Source of the DNA: an uncultured Oscillospiraceae bacterium | Lineage (GTDB): Bacteria; Bacillota_A; Clostridia; Oscillospirales; Acutalibacteraceae | DNA: 64,000 nt | Assembly (NCBI GenBank): GCA_910589395.1 | Contig: CAJUTL010000005.1 | Location: forward strand, 1 to 64,000 | Direction of reading: 5' to 3' | In this document: positions 15,493-23,763 of the stretch, in pieces | Layout: the number at the start of each line of letters is the position of its first letter | Numbering within the stretch: the first letter of the stretch is position 1 | The notes under the pieces: model-generated | The model's database searches: none | Seen by the model: only the letters and a program-made list of their open reading frames with translations | What the model was told of the DNA's origin: nothing | Position numbers and translations under genes: made by a program

Positions 15493-16812
15493 ATGGTGAT
15501 CGCAGTGAACGAAAATCCTAATCTGAACCGGAGAGATCCGGGAAAGCCCGGCGCTGCCGGAGGCTTCAAGGTAAATATCGATGAAAGAGATCTGGCAACG
15601 GGAACCTTTGACCCCGCCCAGTATCCGGAGAGCCGCCCTTCCTACGGAGAGCCCGCCCCCAGCAAAACTGCCTATTACGCTTCCGAAAAAGAGCGCAAGG
15701 CGGAGCAGAAGGCCCACAAGAAGCGGGATAAGCTGAAGGCGCGGAAAAATAAGCGGGTCTTTTCTCTGGTGTGGCTGTGCATGGTGCTGCTGCTTTCTTT
15801 TACGCTGGCCTCCTACCTGATCGGCGGCTCCAACGATTTTTTCGCGGTGGGGCGTAGCGAGGGCTCCACAGAAATAGAGCTTCCCGCCAAGCTGGACGCC
15901 GATTCCCTGGCGCAGCTCCTGTACCAGCGGGGCGCTATCAGCAAGCCGGAGTTCTTTTCTCTGTACTGCAAGGTCACCGTGGACGATGATGAGTGGGAAT
16001 GGTTTCAGCCCGGTGTGTATCGGATCGGCACAAACCTGGATTATGAGGACCTCATCAATACCTTGCAGGGCGGTAACGAAACAAAGGAAGAGGTGCGCGT
16101 CACCTTCCCCGAGGGCGTGAATATGCTGGAGATCGCGCAAATTTTGGCGGAGAACGATGTTTGCACCCAGGAGGATTTTCTCGCGGCCGTAAATTCTGTG
16201 GATTTCAGCAGGTATGACATGATCGGAAGCCTAGGAGATACCTCTGGAAAATATTACAAGCTGGAGGGCTATCTTTTTCCCGACACGTATGATTTCTATA
16301 AGGGCGAGGAGCTGGAATCCGTCATTGGAAAAATGCTCAATAACTTCCAGTCTAAGCTGTCCGATACCACCATGAGCCTGGTAGAGCAGTCCGGCATGAC
16401 GCTGGATCAGATCATTACTCTGGCTTCCATTATTCAGGGCGAGGCCGCCAACGCCAGCGATATGTACAATGTTTCCGCCGTGCTCCACAACCGTTTGAAC
16501 TTCGGCGCGGATTACGGCATTTACCGGCTGCAGTGCGATTCCACCAGCACCTACCCCTATAAAAACCCCCAGGCAGTGCCGGAAACAGGGGCGCTGTCCT
16601 ATGGAAATTACGACACCTACCAAATCGACGGCCTGCCTGCCGGAGCCATCTGTAACCCCGGTATGGAAGCCATCATGGCGGCGCTGAAGCCCAGTAAGGA
16701 AGGGGACGCCCCGGATTATCTGTATTTCTGCCACGCGGACGATGGCACGGCGTACTATGCCACCAATGAGGAAGATCACTGGTATAACCGGGAGCTGGCC
16801 GGTTTGAACTGA
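15493..16812 (+). CDS. mltG: Endolytic transglycosylase MltG
   Basis: 439 residues. An acidic/basic cytosolic N-terminus of about 85 residues leads to one membrane helix (VFSLVWLCMVLLLSFTLASYLIGG) and an extracellular YceG/MltG domain. Conserved landmarks are LEGYLFPDTYDF and ASIIQGEA, whose Glu is the catalytic residue, then NRLNFG and GLPAGAICNPG. MltG cuts nascent glycan strands and sets their length. The start is uncertain: GAAAGGAAG abuts the ATG at 15493, so the GTG at 15496 or 15505 is also possible. It precedes the U32 peptidase gene by 20 bp and is probably cotranscribed. Confidence 0.93.
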   Translation: MVIAVNENPNLNRRDPGKPGAAGGFKVNIDERDLATGTFDPAQYPESRPSYGEPAPSKTAYYASEKERKAEQKAHKKRDKLKARKNKRVFSLVWLCMVLLLSFTLASYLIGGSNDFFAVGRSEGSTEIELPAKLDADSLAQLLYQRGAISKPEFFSLYCKVTVDDDEWEWFQPGVYRIGTNLDYEDLINTLQGGNETKEEVRVTFPEGVNMLEIAQILAENDVCTQEDFLAAVNSVDFSRYDMIGSLGDTSGKYYKLEGYLFPDTYDFYKGEELESVIGKMLNNFQSKLSDTTMSLVEQSGMTLDQIITLASIIQGEAANASDMYNVSAVLHNRLNFGADYGIYRLQCDSTSTYPYKNPQAVPETGALSYGNYDTYQIDGLPAGAICNPGMEAIMAALKPSKEGDAPDYLYFCHADDGTAYYATNEEDHWYNRELAGLN

Positions 16813-16832
16813 GAACCTGATAAAGAGGGTAC

Positions 16833-18065
16833 ATGGAAATGAGCCATACAAAATTGGAGCTGCTGGCCCCGGCGGGGGACATGGAACGGTTGGTTTCCGC
16901 CGTGCGGTACGGGGCAAACGCAGTCTATCTGGCGGGAAAAAGCTTCGGCATGCGGGCCGCTCCTCAGAATTTTGGGGAGCGGGAGCTGGAGCAGGCGGTA
17001 GCATTCTGCCACGAAAACGGTGTGAAGGTCTATGTGACCTGTAATACTCTGCCCCGAAATGGAGAGCTTTCGGAGTTGCCGAAATTTCTCAGCCTTTGCG
17101 GAGAACTGGGGGTAGACGCCTTTATCATTTCCGATTTGGGCGTGCTCAGTATGGCCAAGCAATACGCACCCCGGGTAGACCAGCACATTTCCACTCAAAC
17201 GGGAATCGTCAATTACGAAGCCGCCAGAACCTGCTTTGAGCTGGGCGCCAGCCGGGTAGTACTGGCAAGGGAGGTCACTTTACAGGAAATTGCGGAAATT
17301 CGGGCAAAAACCCCGCCTGAATTGGAGCTGGAAGCCTTTGTGCACGGGGCTATGTGCGTCTCCTTTTCCGGCAGATGCCTGCTTTCCAATTACATGACAG
17401 GCCGCGACGCCAACCGGGGCCAGTGCGCCCAGCCCTGCCGCTGGGAATATTTCCTTACGGAAAAGGAACGGCCCGACCGGCACTTCACCATTGTACAGGA
17501 GGAAAAGGGCGCTTACATTTTCAACTCCAACGATCTGCGCATGATCGAGCATATCCCGGAGCTTGCGGCGGCAGGGGTTACCAGCCTGAAAATAGAGGGC
17601 CGGGCAAAATCTGCCTATTATGTGGCGAGCGTGACCTCCGCCTACCGGCAGGCGATAGACTTTTTTGAAGAGCGCCCCGGTCAGCCTCTGCCTCCCGAAA
17701 TTTTGGAGGAAACGGAAAAAATCAGTCACCGGGAGTATTCCCATGGCTTCTATTTCGGCGGAGAGCCGGGGCAAACGCCGGATCGCAGCCAATATACCAG
17801 AAAGTATGAGCTGGCGGCGGTCTGTGAGGGCCGCCGGGGAGAATACATAAAGCTTCGGGAGCGGAACCGCTTTTTCCGGGGGGAGATCGTGGACATTTTG
17901 CAGCCCGGGAAGCCTTCCTTTACAGTGGAACTCACCGAGCTTTTCAATGAGGATTGGGATCCTATCGAAGCCGCGCCCCATGCGGAAATGACCGTTTACT
18001 GGAAAACCGGTGCGGAAATCGCGGAGGGCGCTTTCCTGCGGATCAGAAGGGAGCAGCCATGCTGA
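16833..18065 (+). CDS. U32 family peptidase (TrhP/RlhA-like)
   Basis: 410 residues. The U32 signature is EAFVHGAMCVSFSGRCLLS (about residues 168-186), followed by further Cys residues (GQCAQPCRW) that with it can hold an iron-sulfur cluster. The N-terminal LELLAPAGDMERLVSAVRYGANAVYLAG is typical. Bacterial members of this branch take part in 5-hydroxyuridine formation in tRNA (TrhP) or 23S rRNA (RlhA) rather than proteolysis. In Firmicutes the MltG-U32 neighbourhood is common. The 3' end overlaps the following GNAT gene by 7 bp. Confidence 0.92.
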   Translation: MEMSHTKLELLAPAGDMERLVSAVRYGANAVYLAGKSFGMRAAPQNFGERELEQAVAFCHENGVKVYVTCNTLPRNGELSELPKFLSLCGELGVDAFIISDLGVLSMAKQYAPRVDQHISTQTGIVNYEAARTCFELGASRVVLAREVTLQEIAEIRAKTPPELELEAFVHGAMCVSFSGRCLLSNYMTGRDANRGQCAQPCRWEYFLTEKERPDRHFTIVQEEKGAYIFNSNDLRMIEHIPELAAAGVTSLKIEGRAKSAYYVASVTSAYRQAIDFFEERPGQPLPPEILEETEKISHREYSHGFYFGGEPGQTPDRSQYTRKYELAAVCEGRRGEYIKLRERNRFFRGEIVDILQPGKPSFTVELTELFNEDWDPIEAAPHAEMTVYWKTGAEIAEGAFLRIRREQPC

Positions 18066-18559
18066 AAACAGAGCGTTTGACCATCAAGCCCTTTGCGCCG
18101 GAGGATCAGGCGGACGCCATCGAGCTTTTGACTAATGCGGAGATCGGCAAAACCTACATGCTCCCGGAATTCCGGGAAAAGGAAGAGGCAATTCCGCTGT
18201 TTCAACGGCTGTGTGAGCTTTCCCGTTCGGAGGAGCACTATCAGAGGGGGATCTATCTGGAAGGAAAGCTCATCGGTTTTCTGAACGATGTGGAAATTTC
18301 AGCCGAAACCATTGAAATGGGCTATATGCTCCACCCGGACTACTGGGGCCGGGGATATGCAACAGAGGCCTTTTCCGCCGTGATTCGGGAGCTGTTTCGC
18401 CGGGGCTTTTCTCAGGTGACGGCAGGAGCCTTTGCGGAAAATGCCGCCAGCCGCAGAGTCATGGAAAAATGCGGCATGCGCCGGCTGGAAAAGGAAGAAG
18501 ACCTGGAATACCGCGGAAAAACCTTCCACTGTGTCTATTACGGGATCCAAAAGGAATAG
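18059..18559 (+). CDS. GNAT acetyltransferase (RimJ/RimL type)
   Basis: 166 residues. MLKTERLTIKPFAPEDQADAIELL is the family N-terminus, and the acetyl-CoA loop is YWGRGYATEAF (about residues 97-107), followed by NAASRRVMEKCGMR. I use the ATG overlapping the U32 stop region, which is the first Met of the conserved domain. Substrate unknown. Last gene of the run that starts at thyX. Confidence 0.92.
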   Translation: MLKTERLTIKPFAPEDQADAIELLTNAEIGKTYMLPEFREKEEAIPLFQRLCELSRSEEHYQRGIYLEGKLIGFLNDVEISAETIEMGYMLHPDYWGRGYATEAFSAVIRELFRRGFSQVTAGAFAENAASRRVMEKCGMRRLEKEEDLEYRGKTFHCVYYGIQKE

Positions 18560-18566
18560 AGAAACA

Positions 18567-18604
18567 AAAAGCGCTGTGAAGACAATCTTCACAGCGCTTT
18601 TGCG
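18567..18604 (+). terminator. Intrinsic terminator after the GNAT gene
   Basis: AAAAAGCGCTGTGAAGA and TCTTCACAGCGCTTTTT with a 3-nt loop. Confidence 0.92.
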
Positions 18605-18964
18605 GGTTTATAGATGATGGATGGGAGGTACAATGGCAAGAAAGAGTAAAACAATAAAAGGTGAGGCGGTAAATGATAGCTTAGCGGCGAGGCGCCGCGG
18701 CCATTCGTGTCCCCGCTCGGCGCGGGAGAATACTTTCTGACCCGACCGCAACTGAGCGATTGTAGTTTAGCAAAATAGTAGTTAACTGTTAGTTGTTAGA
18801 GAAGGGTGAGCTTCCCTTATTGTCATTCTGAGGAGCATAGCGACGAAGAATCCCGCCCTTCATCTCTGAGAAAAGGATAAAGGGCGAAATTCTTAATTTC
18901 GCTTTAACTAACAAAAGAGCACTTTAATTTCTCATTCCTCATTGCTCATTTCTAATCCGCCCTG
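18605..18964. repeat. Intergenic repeat island 3
   Basis: No gene. It contains a partial, reverse GGTCGGGTCAG element (about 18709-18752), GTTAGTTGTTAG words and a decayed TGTCATTCTGAG inverted repeat (18821-18902) whose right end has lost the AGAATGACA terminus. Confidence 0.7.
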
Positions 18965-20656
18965 TCACATCGCCTCCGGCGCGGTGACCTTAAAGAGTGC
19001 CAAGGCGTTTTCGATGACGGTGCGGGCCGCCACGCACAGGTACAGGCGGGCGGCGGTAAGGCTTTCGTTTTCGCCCTTTACGCGGCAGTTGTTGTAGAAT
19101 TTGTGAAACAGGGTGGAAAGGTTTGTCACATAGCGGGTAATGCGGGCGGGCTCCCGGTTTTTCGCGGCTCCGGCGATCTCTCCGGTGAAGCCGGAAAGGA
19201 AGCGGATCAGCTCAATTTCCTCCGGGGAGGAGAGCAGCAGCAGCTCTTCCGCAGAGCACTCTCTGGGCTCTACGCCGTCCGCCTTCAGGTTTTTCAGAAT
19301 ACTGCAAATTCTGGCATGGGCGTACTGTACGTAGTAGACGGGGTTCTGGGCGTCCTGCTGTACCGCCAGATCCAGGTCGAAGTCGATCCGGGTGTTGGGT
19401 TCGTAGGAGTTAAACAGGAAGCGGGCCGCGTCTACCGGCACCTCCTCCAGCAGGGTAACCAGAGTGATAGCCTTGCCGCTGCGCTTGCTGGCCTTGACGA
19501 TCTCGCCGTCCCGCACCAGCCGTACCATCTGCATCATAACCACCTGTAGGCGGTCGGCGTCCACTCCCAAAGCGGTGAGAGCCGCCTTCAGCCGGGGCAC
19601 ATAGCCGTGGTGGTCCGCCCCCAGCACATCGATGGCCAGGTCAAAGCTTCGGGTAACAAGCTTGTCGTAATGGTAGGCGATATCCGGCACCACATAGGTG
19701 GGTACGCCGTTGGAACGCACCAGCACAAAATCCTCCGAGCCGTATTCCTCGCCCTTAAACCATATGGCGCCGTCCTTTTCATAGGTCGCGCCCTTTTCCT
19801 GGAACAGCTTTACCACGCGCTCCACCGCGCCGTTTTCATGCAGGGTGGATTCCCGGAACCAGTTGTCGTATTCCACCCGGTAACGGAGAAGATCGTCGTG
19901 AAGGCCCTGAATGTTCAGGGGCAGGGCGTAGTCCACCAGCGCCTTTCTTCTTTCTTCCGACGACGAGTTTACATAACTATCTCCGTGCTTTTCCGAGAAG
20001 CCCTTGGCGTTTGCGATCACGTCCGGACCGAGATAACCATCTTCCGGGAACTCTACCGCATTTTCTCCCTGGTAGATCTGGAGGTACCGGGCCTCCAGGG
20101 ACAGACCGTACCGGTTGACCTGGTTCCCAGCATCGTTTACATAAAATTCTCTTTCCACCTGATATCCGGCGGCCTCCAGCACAGCGGAAAGGGCGTCGCC
20201 CAGCACGCCACCCCGGGCGTTGCCGATGTGCATGGGGCCGGTGGGGTTGGCGGACACATATTCCACCAGAACCCGCTTGTTCTCTCCGGCATTGCTTGTC
20301 CCATAGGCGGAGCCCAGGCGGTGGATATCCTGCAAAACCTCACCGTAAAAGCGCTCGTCATAGGTGAAATTCAAAAAGCCCGGCCCGGCAATCTCACAGG
20401 ACTTGAAATAGGTGCCGGAAAGCTCCAGATTCTCCGTGATCGCCTCGGCGATCTTCCGGGGCGCGGCGCGGAAGGTCTTTGCCCCCGCCATGGCGGCGTT
20501 GCAGGCCCAATCGCCGTGGGCACGGTCGGCAGGCACCTCCAATACAAATTCCGGCAGGGCCGCTTCCGGGAGGGTTCCCTGCTTCATGGCCTGCTTTAAA
20601 GCGTTTTCCACCGCTTCCCGCAGCTGCCGCTGCGCCTGTTCCACTAATTGAGACAT
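18965..20656 (-). CDS. argS: Arginyl-tRNA synthetase
   Basis: 563 residues, class I synthetase. It ligates Arg to tRNA-Arg. Present are the N-terminal additional domain, the HIGH-type motif in NPTGPMHIGNARGGVLGD (about residue 130), the KMSKS-like region (VKASKRSGKAITL) and the C-terminal DALR anticodon-binding domain (LCVAARTVIENALALF). Initiates at ATG with AAAGGAAAGGG upstream. It is the last gene of a minus-strand run starting at the MFS gene; DUF1934 upstream of argS matches the ywiB-argS order of Bacillus. No T-box is visible. Confidence 0.97.
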   Translation of the reverse strand: MSQLVEQAQRQLREAVENALKQAMKQGTLPEAALPEFVLEVPADRAHGDWACNAAMAGAKTFRAAPRKIAEAITENLELSGTYFKSCEIAGPGFLNFTYDERFYGEVLQDIHRLGSAYGTSNAGENKRVLVEYVSANPTGPMHIGNARGGVLGDALSAVLEAAGYQVEREFYVNDAGNQVNRYGLSLEARYLQIYQGENAVEFPEDGYLGPDVIANAKGFSEKHGDSYVNSSSEERRKALVDYALPLNIQGLHDDLLRYRVEYDNWFRESTLHENGAVERVVKLFQEKGATYEKDGAIWFKGEEYGSEDFVLVRSNGVPTYVVPDIAYHYDKLVTRSFDLAIDVLGADHHGYVPRLKAALTALGVDADRLQVVMMQMVRLVRDGEIVKASKRSGKAITLVTLLEEVPVDAARFLFNSYEPNTRIDFDLDLAVQQDAQNPVYYVQYAHARICSILKNLKADGVEPRECSAEELLLLSSPEEIELIRFLSGFTGEIAGAAKNREPARITRYVTNLSTLFHKFYNNCRVKGENESLTAARLYLCVAARTVIENALALFKVTAPEAM

Positions 20657-20690
20657 ACTGTGATCTACCCTTTCCTTTTCTGTTTGCTAG

Positions 20691-21026
20691 TCAATAAAAG
20701 AACTTTTCTTTGCGCAGGAGCTTGCAAAAATCGTATAAGCCTTCTCCTGTTATCTCAAAAGGCAGGCGAAACTGAATCCCGATCTCAGCTTCCCCGCTAT
20801 TTTTCAGGTTGGTATGAAACTGCTCCATGGTCATTTCTTCTGTGTAATAGTCCACAAGATAGTCCTTCACACTGAAGGCTTCAAAGGGAATTCCGGAAAA
20901 TTTTGAAAAAGAGTATTCCAGGGCCGTTTCCCGGTTCAGCTTTGTACTGACTGTGATTTCCGAAAGGCCGATCTCAATATCACAGAGGTTTGTTACGGTC
21001 AGTACGGGAATAGGATAAAAATCCAT
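20691..21026 (-). CDS. Uncharacterised protein, probably the 3' part of a gene split by an in-frame TAG
   Basis: 111 residues from the Met at 21026, family not recognised. It is acidic with beta-rich segments (DFYPIPVLTVTNLCDIEIG, AEIGIQFRLPFEI). Upstream, the same frame continues without any other stop: TAG at 21071-21069, then 14 codons reading HNGHYTKGAAGAWQ, then this Met. The upstream 37 codons are themselves a good ORF. A full 163-codon gene interrupted by one amber codon (probably TGG to TAG) explains the layout better than two genes. If initiation at 21026 occurs, GGGAGCC is the only, weak, ribosome binding site. Confidence 0.6.
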   Translation of the reverse strand: MDFYPIPVLTVTNLCDIEIGLSEITVSTKLNRETALEYSFSKFSGIPFEAFSVKDYLVDYYTEEMTMEQFHTNLKNSGEAEIGIQFRLPFEITGEGLYDFCKLLRKEKFFY

Positions 21027-21068
21027 TTGCCAGGCTCCCGCCGCCCCTTTGGTGTAATGCCCGTTATG

Positions 21069-21182
21069 CTAGCCAGCCTCCAGCCGAAAAATTCGGTGAG
21101 AAAGTCCTTGGGTAAGCTCTGTCAGCTTGTCCTGCAGGGCGGAATAGACCCGGTTCAGCTCCGGAATATCGGCTTGTATCAT
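21069..21182 (-). CDS. 37-codon ORF, likely 5' part of the same interrupted gene
   Basis: Begins MIQADIPELNRVYSALQDK, a helical, heptad-like stretch, and ends LEAG-stop. AAAAGTGGAGC precedes the ATG at good distance, so translation probably starts here. It is in the same frame as the ORF at 20691-21026. It is either a nonsense-truncated gene or a read-through product. Confidence 0.55.
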   Translation of the reverse strand: MIQADIPELNRVYSALQDKLTELTQGLSHRIFRLEAG

Positions 21183-21217
21183 AAGCGCTCCACTTTTCCT
21201 TTCGCAAAAATTCCCGC

Positions 21218-21667
21218 CTACTGTGCCAGCCCGGAATAAGGCTCGACCTTGATTTGGATCTCGTTGCGGCTGGAAAGGTTGGAATCGATATCCAGCGTAT
21301 ATTTCACATTGAGCTTTCCGCCCCGCTTGCCTAAAGAAGAGCGAAGCTCGCTGGTGAACACCCCCACGGAAAGGGTGCCGTACCCGGTATCGTACAGGCA
21401 GAGATGCCTGCGCCCCTGCTCCAGGATCAGACGGGTGGCGGAGCCTGCCCGCATCATGGTGACCCTGCCGGGCTCTATTTTCAGCACAGAGGTATAGGAG
21501 ACCTTGGGGTCATCCTCATCATATTCCTTATAGGCGATAAAGCGCGCGCCGCCTCGCTCGGTATAGGTACCCGTGGTGCGCAGCGTGATCTCGCCGGGCC
21601 CCGTATCGGCGCTTTCCTCATAGAACTGCCTGCCGGTAATGTCGATTTTATAATCTTCCTTTAGCAT
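21218..21667 (-). CDS. DUF1934 domain-containing protein (YwiB-like)
   Basis: 149 residues. A small beta-barrel family protein: DITGRQFYE, GEITLRTTGTY, FIAYKEYDEDD, VTMMRAGSATRLILEQGRRHLCLYDTGYGTLSVGVFT and a C-terminal YTLDIDSNLSSRNEIQIKV. The order of conserved elements is that of DUF1934. AAAAGGAAC precedes the ATG. Function is unknown; genes of this family lie beside argS in many Firmicutes, as here. Confidence 0.88.
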   Translation of the reverse strand: MLKEDYKIDITGRQFYEESADTGPGEITLRTTGTYTERGGARFIAYKEYDEDDPKVSYTSVLKIEPGRVTMMRAGSATRLILEQGRRHLCLYDTGYGTLSVGVFTSELRSSLGKRGGKLNVKYTLDIDSNLSSRNEIQIKVEPYSGLAQ

Positions 21668-21715
21668 AAAATGTCTGTTCCTTTTCTGTTGCTTTGTGCC
21701 GCTTTGGCAGAAGCC

Positions 21716-22528
21716 TCAGCAGCCTTCCATGGTGATCCGTTCGGTGCGCCCTTCCACGCTGTGACCTAAAAACAGCTCGGCCACCGCCGTAAAGCTTTCC
21801 GGAGCGTCTGTCACATAGTAGCTTGCCCGGCGGGGGGAAGCGCCGTCGCAGAGCAGCTCCTTTTCCCGCAGCGCACAGGCCAGCGCCAGGGCTGCTTCCC
21901 GCCCGCTGTTTATCAGGGTGACGCCACGGCCCATCACAGAGCCGATGATAGCGCTGATAATAGGATAATGGGTACAGCCCAGGATCAGGGTGTCCACCCC
22001 CATTTCCCGAAGGGGGGAGAGATACCGTTCCGCCACCAGCCGGGTGACCTCGTCCTGGGGAGAGATAAAGGCGTTTTCCACCAGCGGCACAAACAGGGGA
22101 CAGGCCTGGGGGTACACCTCCAGGCTGTAGTCCAGTGCCAGCAGAGCTTTTCGGTAGGAATCGCTGTGAATGGTGGCGCTGGTGCCGATCACGCCGATTT
22201 TTCCGTTTTTCGTGGCCGCCGCCGCCGCTTTGGCGGTGGGCGCCACCACATCAAAATAGGGAACGGGCAAGGCCGCCCCAATGTCCGCTGCGGTGGAGCT
22301 TACGGTGCCGCAGGCCGCCAGCACAGCCTTTACGTTTTTGCTCATGAGAAAATCCATATCCTGCCTGGCGTAGGAGCGCACGATCTCCCTGCTTCGGGAG
22401 CCATAGGGCACCCGCCCCGTGTCTCCGAAATAGATAATGCTTTCCGCCGGCAGGGCCTTTTCCAGCTCCTTTACGGCGGTGAGCCCGCCCAGACCGGAAT
22501 CAAATACGCCGATGGGCCGATGATCCAT
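21716..22528 (-). CDS. murI: Glutamate racemase
   Basis: 270 residues from the preferred ATG. It supplies D-glutamate for peptidoglycan. Catalytic Cys residues are in AACGTVSSTA and GCTHYPII; PIGVFDSGLGGLTAVKELEKALP and YFGDTGRVPYGSRS are the family N-terminal motifs. A GTG at 22543 is in frame, but the only ribosome binding site (AAAGGAAG) abuts it, so the ATG at 22528 is preferred. Directly downstream of ddl; both serve D-amino-acid supply for the wall. Confidence 0.95.
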   Translation of the reverse strand: MDHRPIGVFDSGLGGLTAVKELEKALPAESIIYFGDTGRVPYGSRSREIVRSYARQDMDFLMSKNVKAVLAACGTVSSTAADIGAALPVPYFDVVAPTAKAAAAATKNGKIGVIGTSATIHSDSYRKALLALDYSLEVYPQACPLFVPLVENAFISPQDEVTRLVAERYLSPLREMGVDTLILGCTHYPIISAIIGSVMGRGVTLINSGREAALALACALREKELLCDGASPRRASYYVTDAPESFTAVAELFLGHSVEGRTERITMEGC

Positions 22529-22586
22529 AAGAGATGAAGTCACTTCCTTTTTCAGACTGAAAACGAGATTTGTGAAAAAGCAGCCC

Positions 22587-23681
22587 TCAGCCCTGGGCGG
22601 CTTTCTTTTGCAGGGCCAGCGCTATCAGCCGGTCTAACAGCTCGCTGTAGCTCATGCCCGCTTCCATCCACAGCTTGGGGTACATGCTGATGGAGGTAAA
22701 GCCGGGGAGGGTGTTGATTTCGTTCAAAACAACTCTGTGATCGCCCTCGGTGACGAAGAAATCCACTCTGGCAAGGCCGGAGCAGCCAAGCCACCGGTAA
22801 GCGCGCACAGCGGTCTGCCGGATCTTTTCGGCAATTTCCGGCTCCAGCCGGGCGGGAATGAACAGCTGGCTGGTGCCGTTTACATACTTGTCGTCGTAAT
22901 CATAGAAAACGGCGGAAGCGCCGATCTCGCCTACCGGGGAGGCGTCCGCTTCCCGGTTTCCCAGCACGGCGCATTCTACCTCCTGGCCCACAATGCCTTC
23001 CTCCACCACGATTTTGAAATCCTCGGCGGCGGCCTTGCGAATGGCGGCGTCCAGGTCCTCCCGGCGTTCCACCTTGCTGACCCCCACGGAGGAGCCGGCG
23101 TTGGCGGGCTTTACGAAAACGGGGAAGCTGAGCCGGGCCTCGATCTTGCTTTTGATGGTGTCCGGCGCGGCGTCAAAGCGATCCGCGTAAAACCACAGGT
23201 AGTGGGCCTGCTCGATATTGGCGGCGGAAAGCAGCGTGTGGGTGACCGCCTTATCCATGCACACGGCGGAGGAAAGGGTGTTGCAGCCCACATAGGGAAT
23301 CCCCGAAAGCTGCAAAAGCCCCTGTACCGTGCCGTCCTCGCCGTTTTTGCCGTGAAGGGCAGGGAACACGCAGTCCAGCCGGAGCACTTCGGCGCCTTCC
23401 TTCTTCAGAAGCAGCAGGCCGTGCACGGTGGGGTCAGGGGAAAGAAAGGCGGGGGCGGTGTACTCCGGCTTTTCCCAGCTGCCGTCGCGGAGGCTGGAAA
23501 CAGGGCCTGTGTAAAGCAGCCATTTGCCTTTTTTGGTGATCCCTATCATAAAGATCTCGTACTTTTCCCGATCCAGATTTTCCAAAATGGAAGTGGCGGA
23601 CATCAGGGAAACCTCATGTTCTGAGGAAGCGCCGCCGAAAAGCACGGCAAGCCGTTTTTTCTGTTCCGCGGAATTTATCAC
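22587..23681 (-). CDS. ddl: D-alanine-D-alanine ligase
   Basis: 364 residues, ATP-grasp enzyme joining two D-Ala for the pentapeptide stem. Visible are the N-terminal LAVLFGGASSEHEVSLMSA, the lid-region VFVKPANAGSSVGVSKV and the C-terminal metal site FVTEGDHRVVLNEINTLPGFTSISMYPKL. The specificity region YDDKYVNGTSQLFIPA has the Tyr-Lys-Tyr pattern (YDDKYV) typical of D-Ala rather than D-lactate ligases. Start GTG with GAGGTG 8 bases upstream. It precedes murI by 58 bp. Confidence 0.96.
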   Translation of the reverse strand: MINSAEQKKRLAVLFGGASSEHEVSLMSATSILENLDREKYEIFMIGITKKGKWLLYTGPVSSLRDGSWEKPEYTAPAFLSPDPTVHGLLLLKKEGAEVLRLDCVFPALHGKNGEDGTVQGLLQLSGIPYVGCNTLSSAVCMDKAVTHTLLSAANIEQAHYLWFYADRFDAAPDTIKSKIEARLSFPVFVKPANAGSSVGVSKVERREDLDAAIRKAAAEDFKIVVEEGIVGQEVECAVLGNREADASPVGEIGASAVFYDYDDKYVNGTSQLFIPARLEPEIAEKIRQTAVRAYRWLGCSGLARVDFFVTEGDHRVVLNEINTLPGFTSISMYPKLWMEAGMSYSELLDRLIALALQKKAAQG

Positions 23682-23763
23682 AGGATCGCACCTCGATTCA
23701 GATTTTTAGTTTAAGAAAGAGACTATAGGAGAAACAATATTATACTATATAGAGGAGGAATTA

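Noticed and set aside
21069..21071. TAG as a recoded amino acid (for example pyrrolysine)
   Set aside because: Several normal genes in the window end in TAG, and no pyl genes are seen; a nonsense change is simpler.
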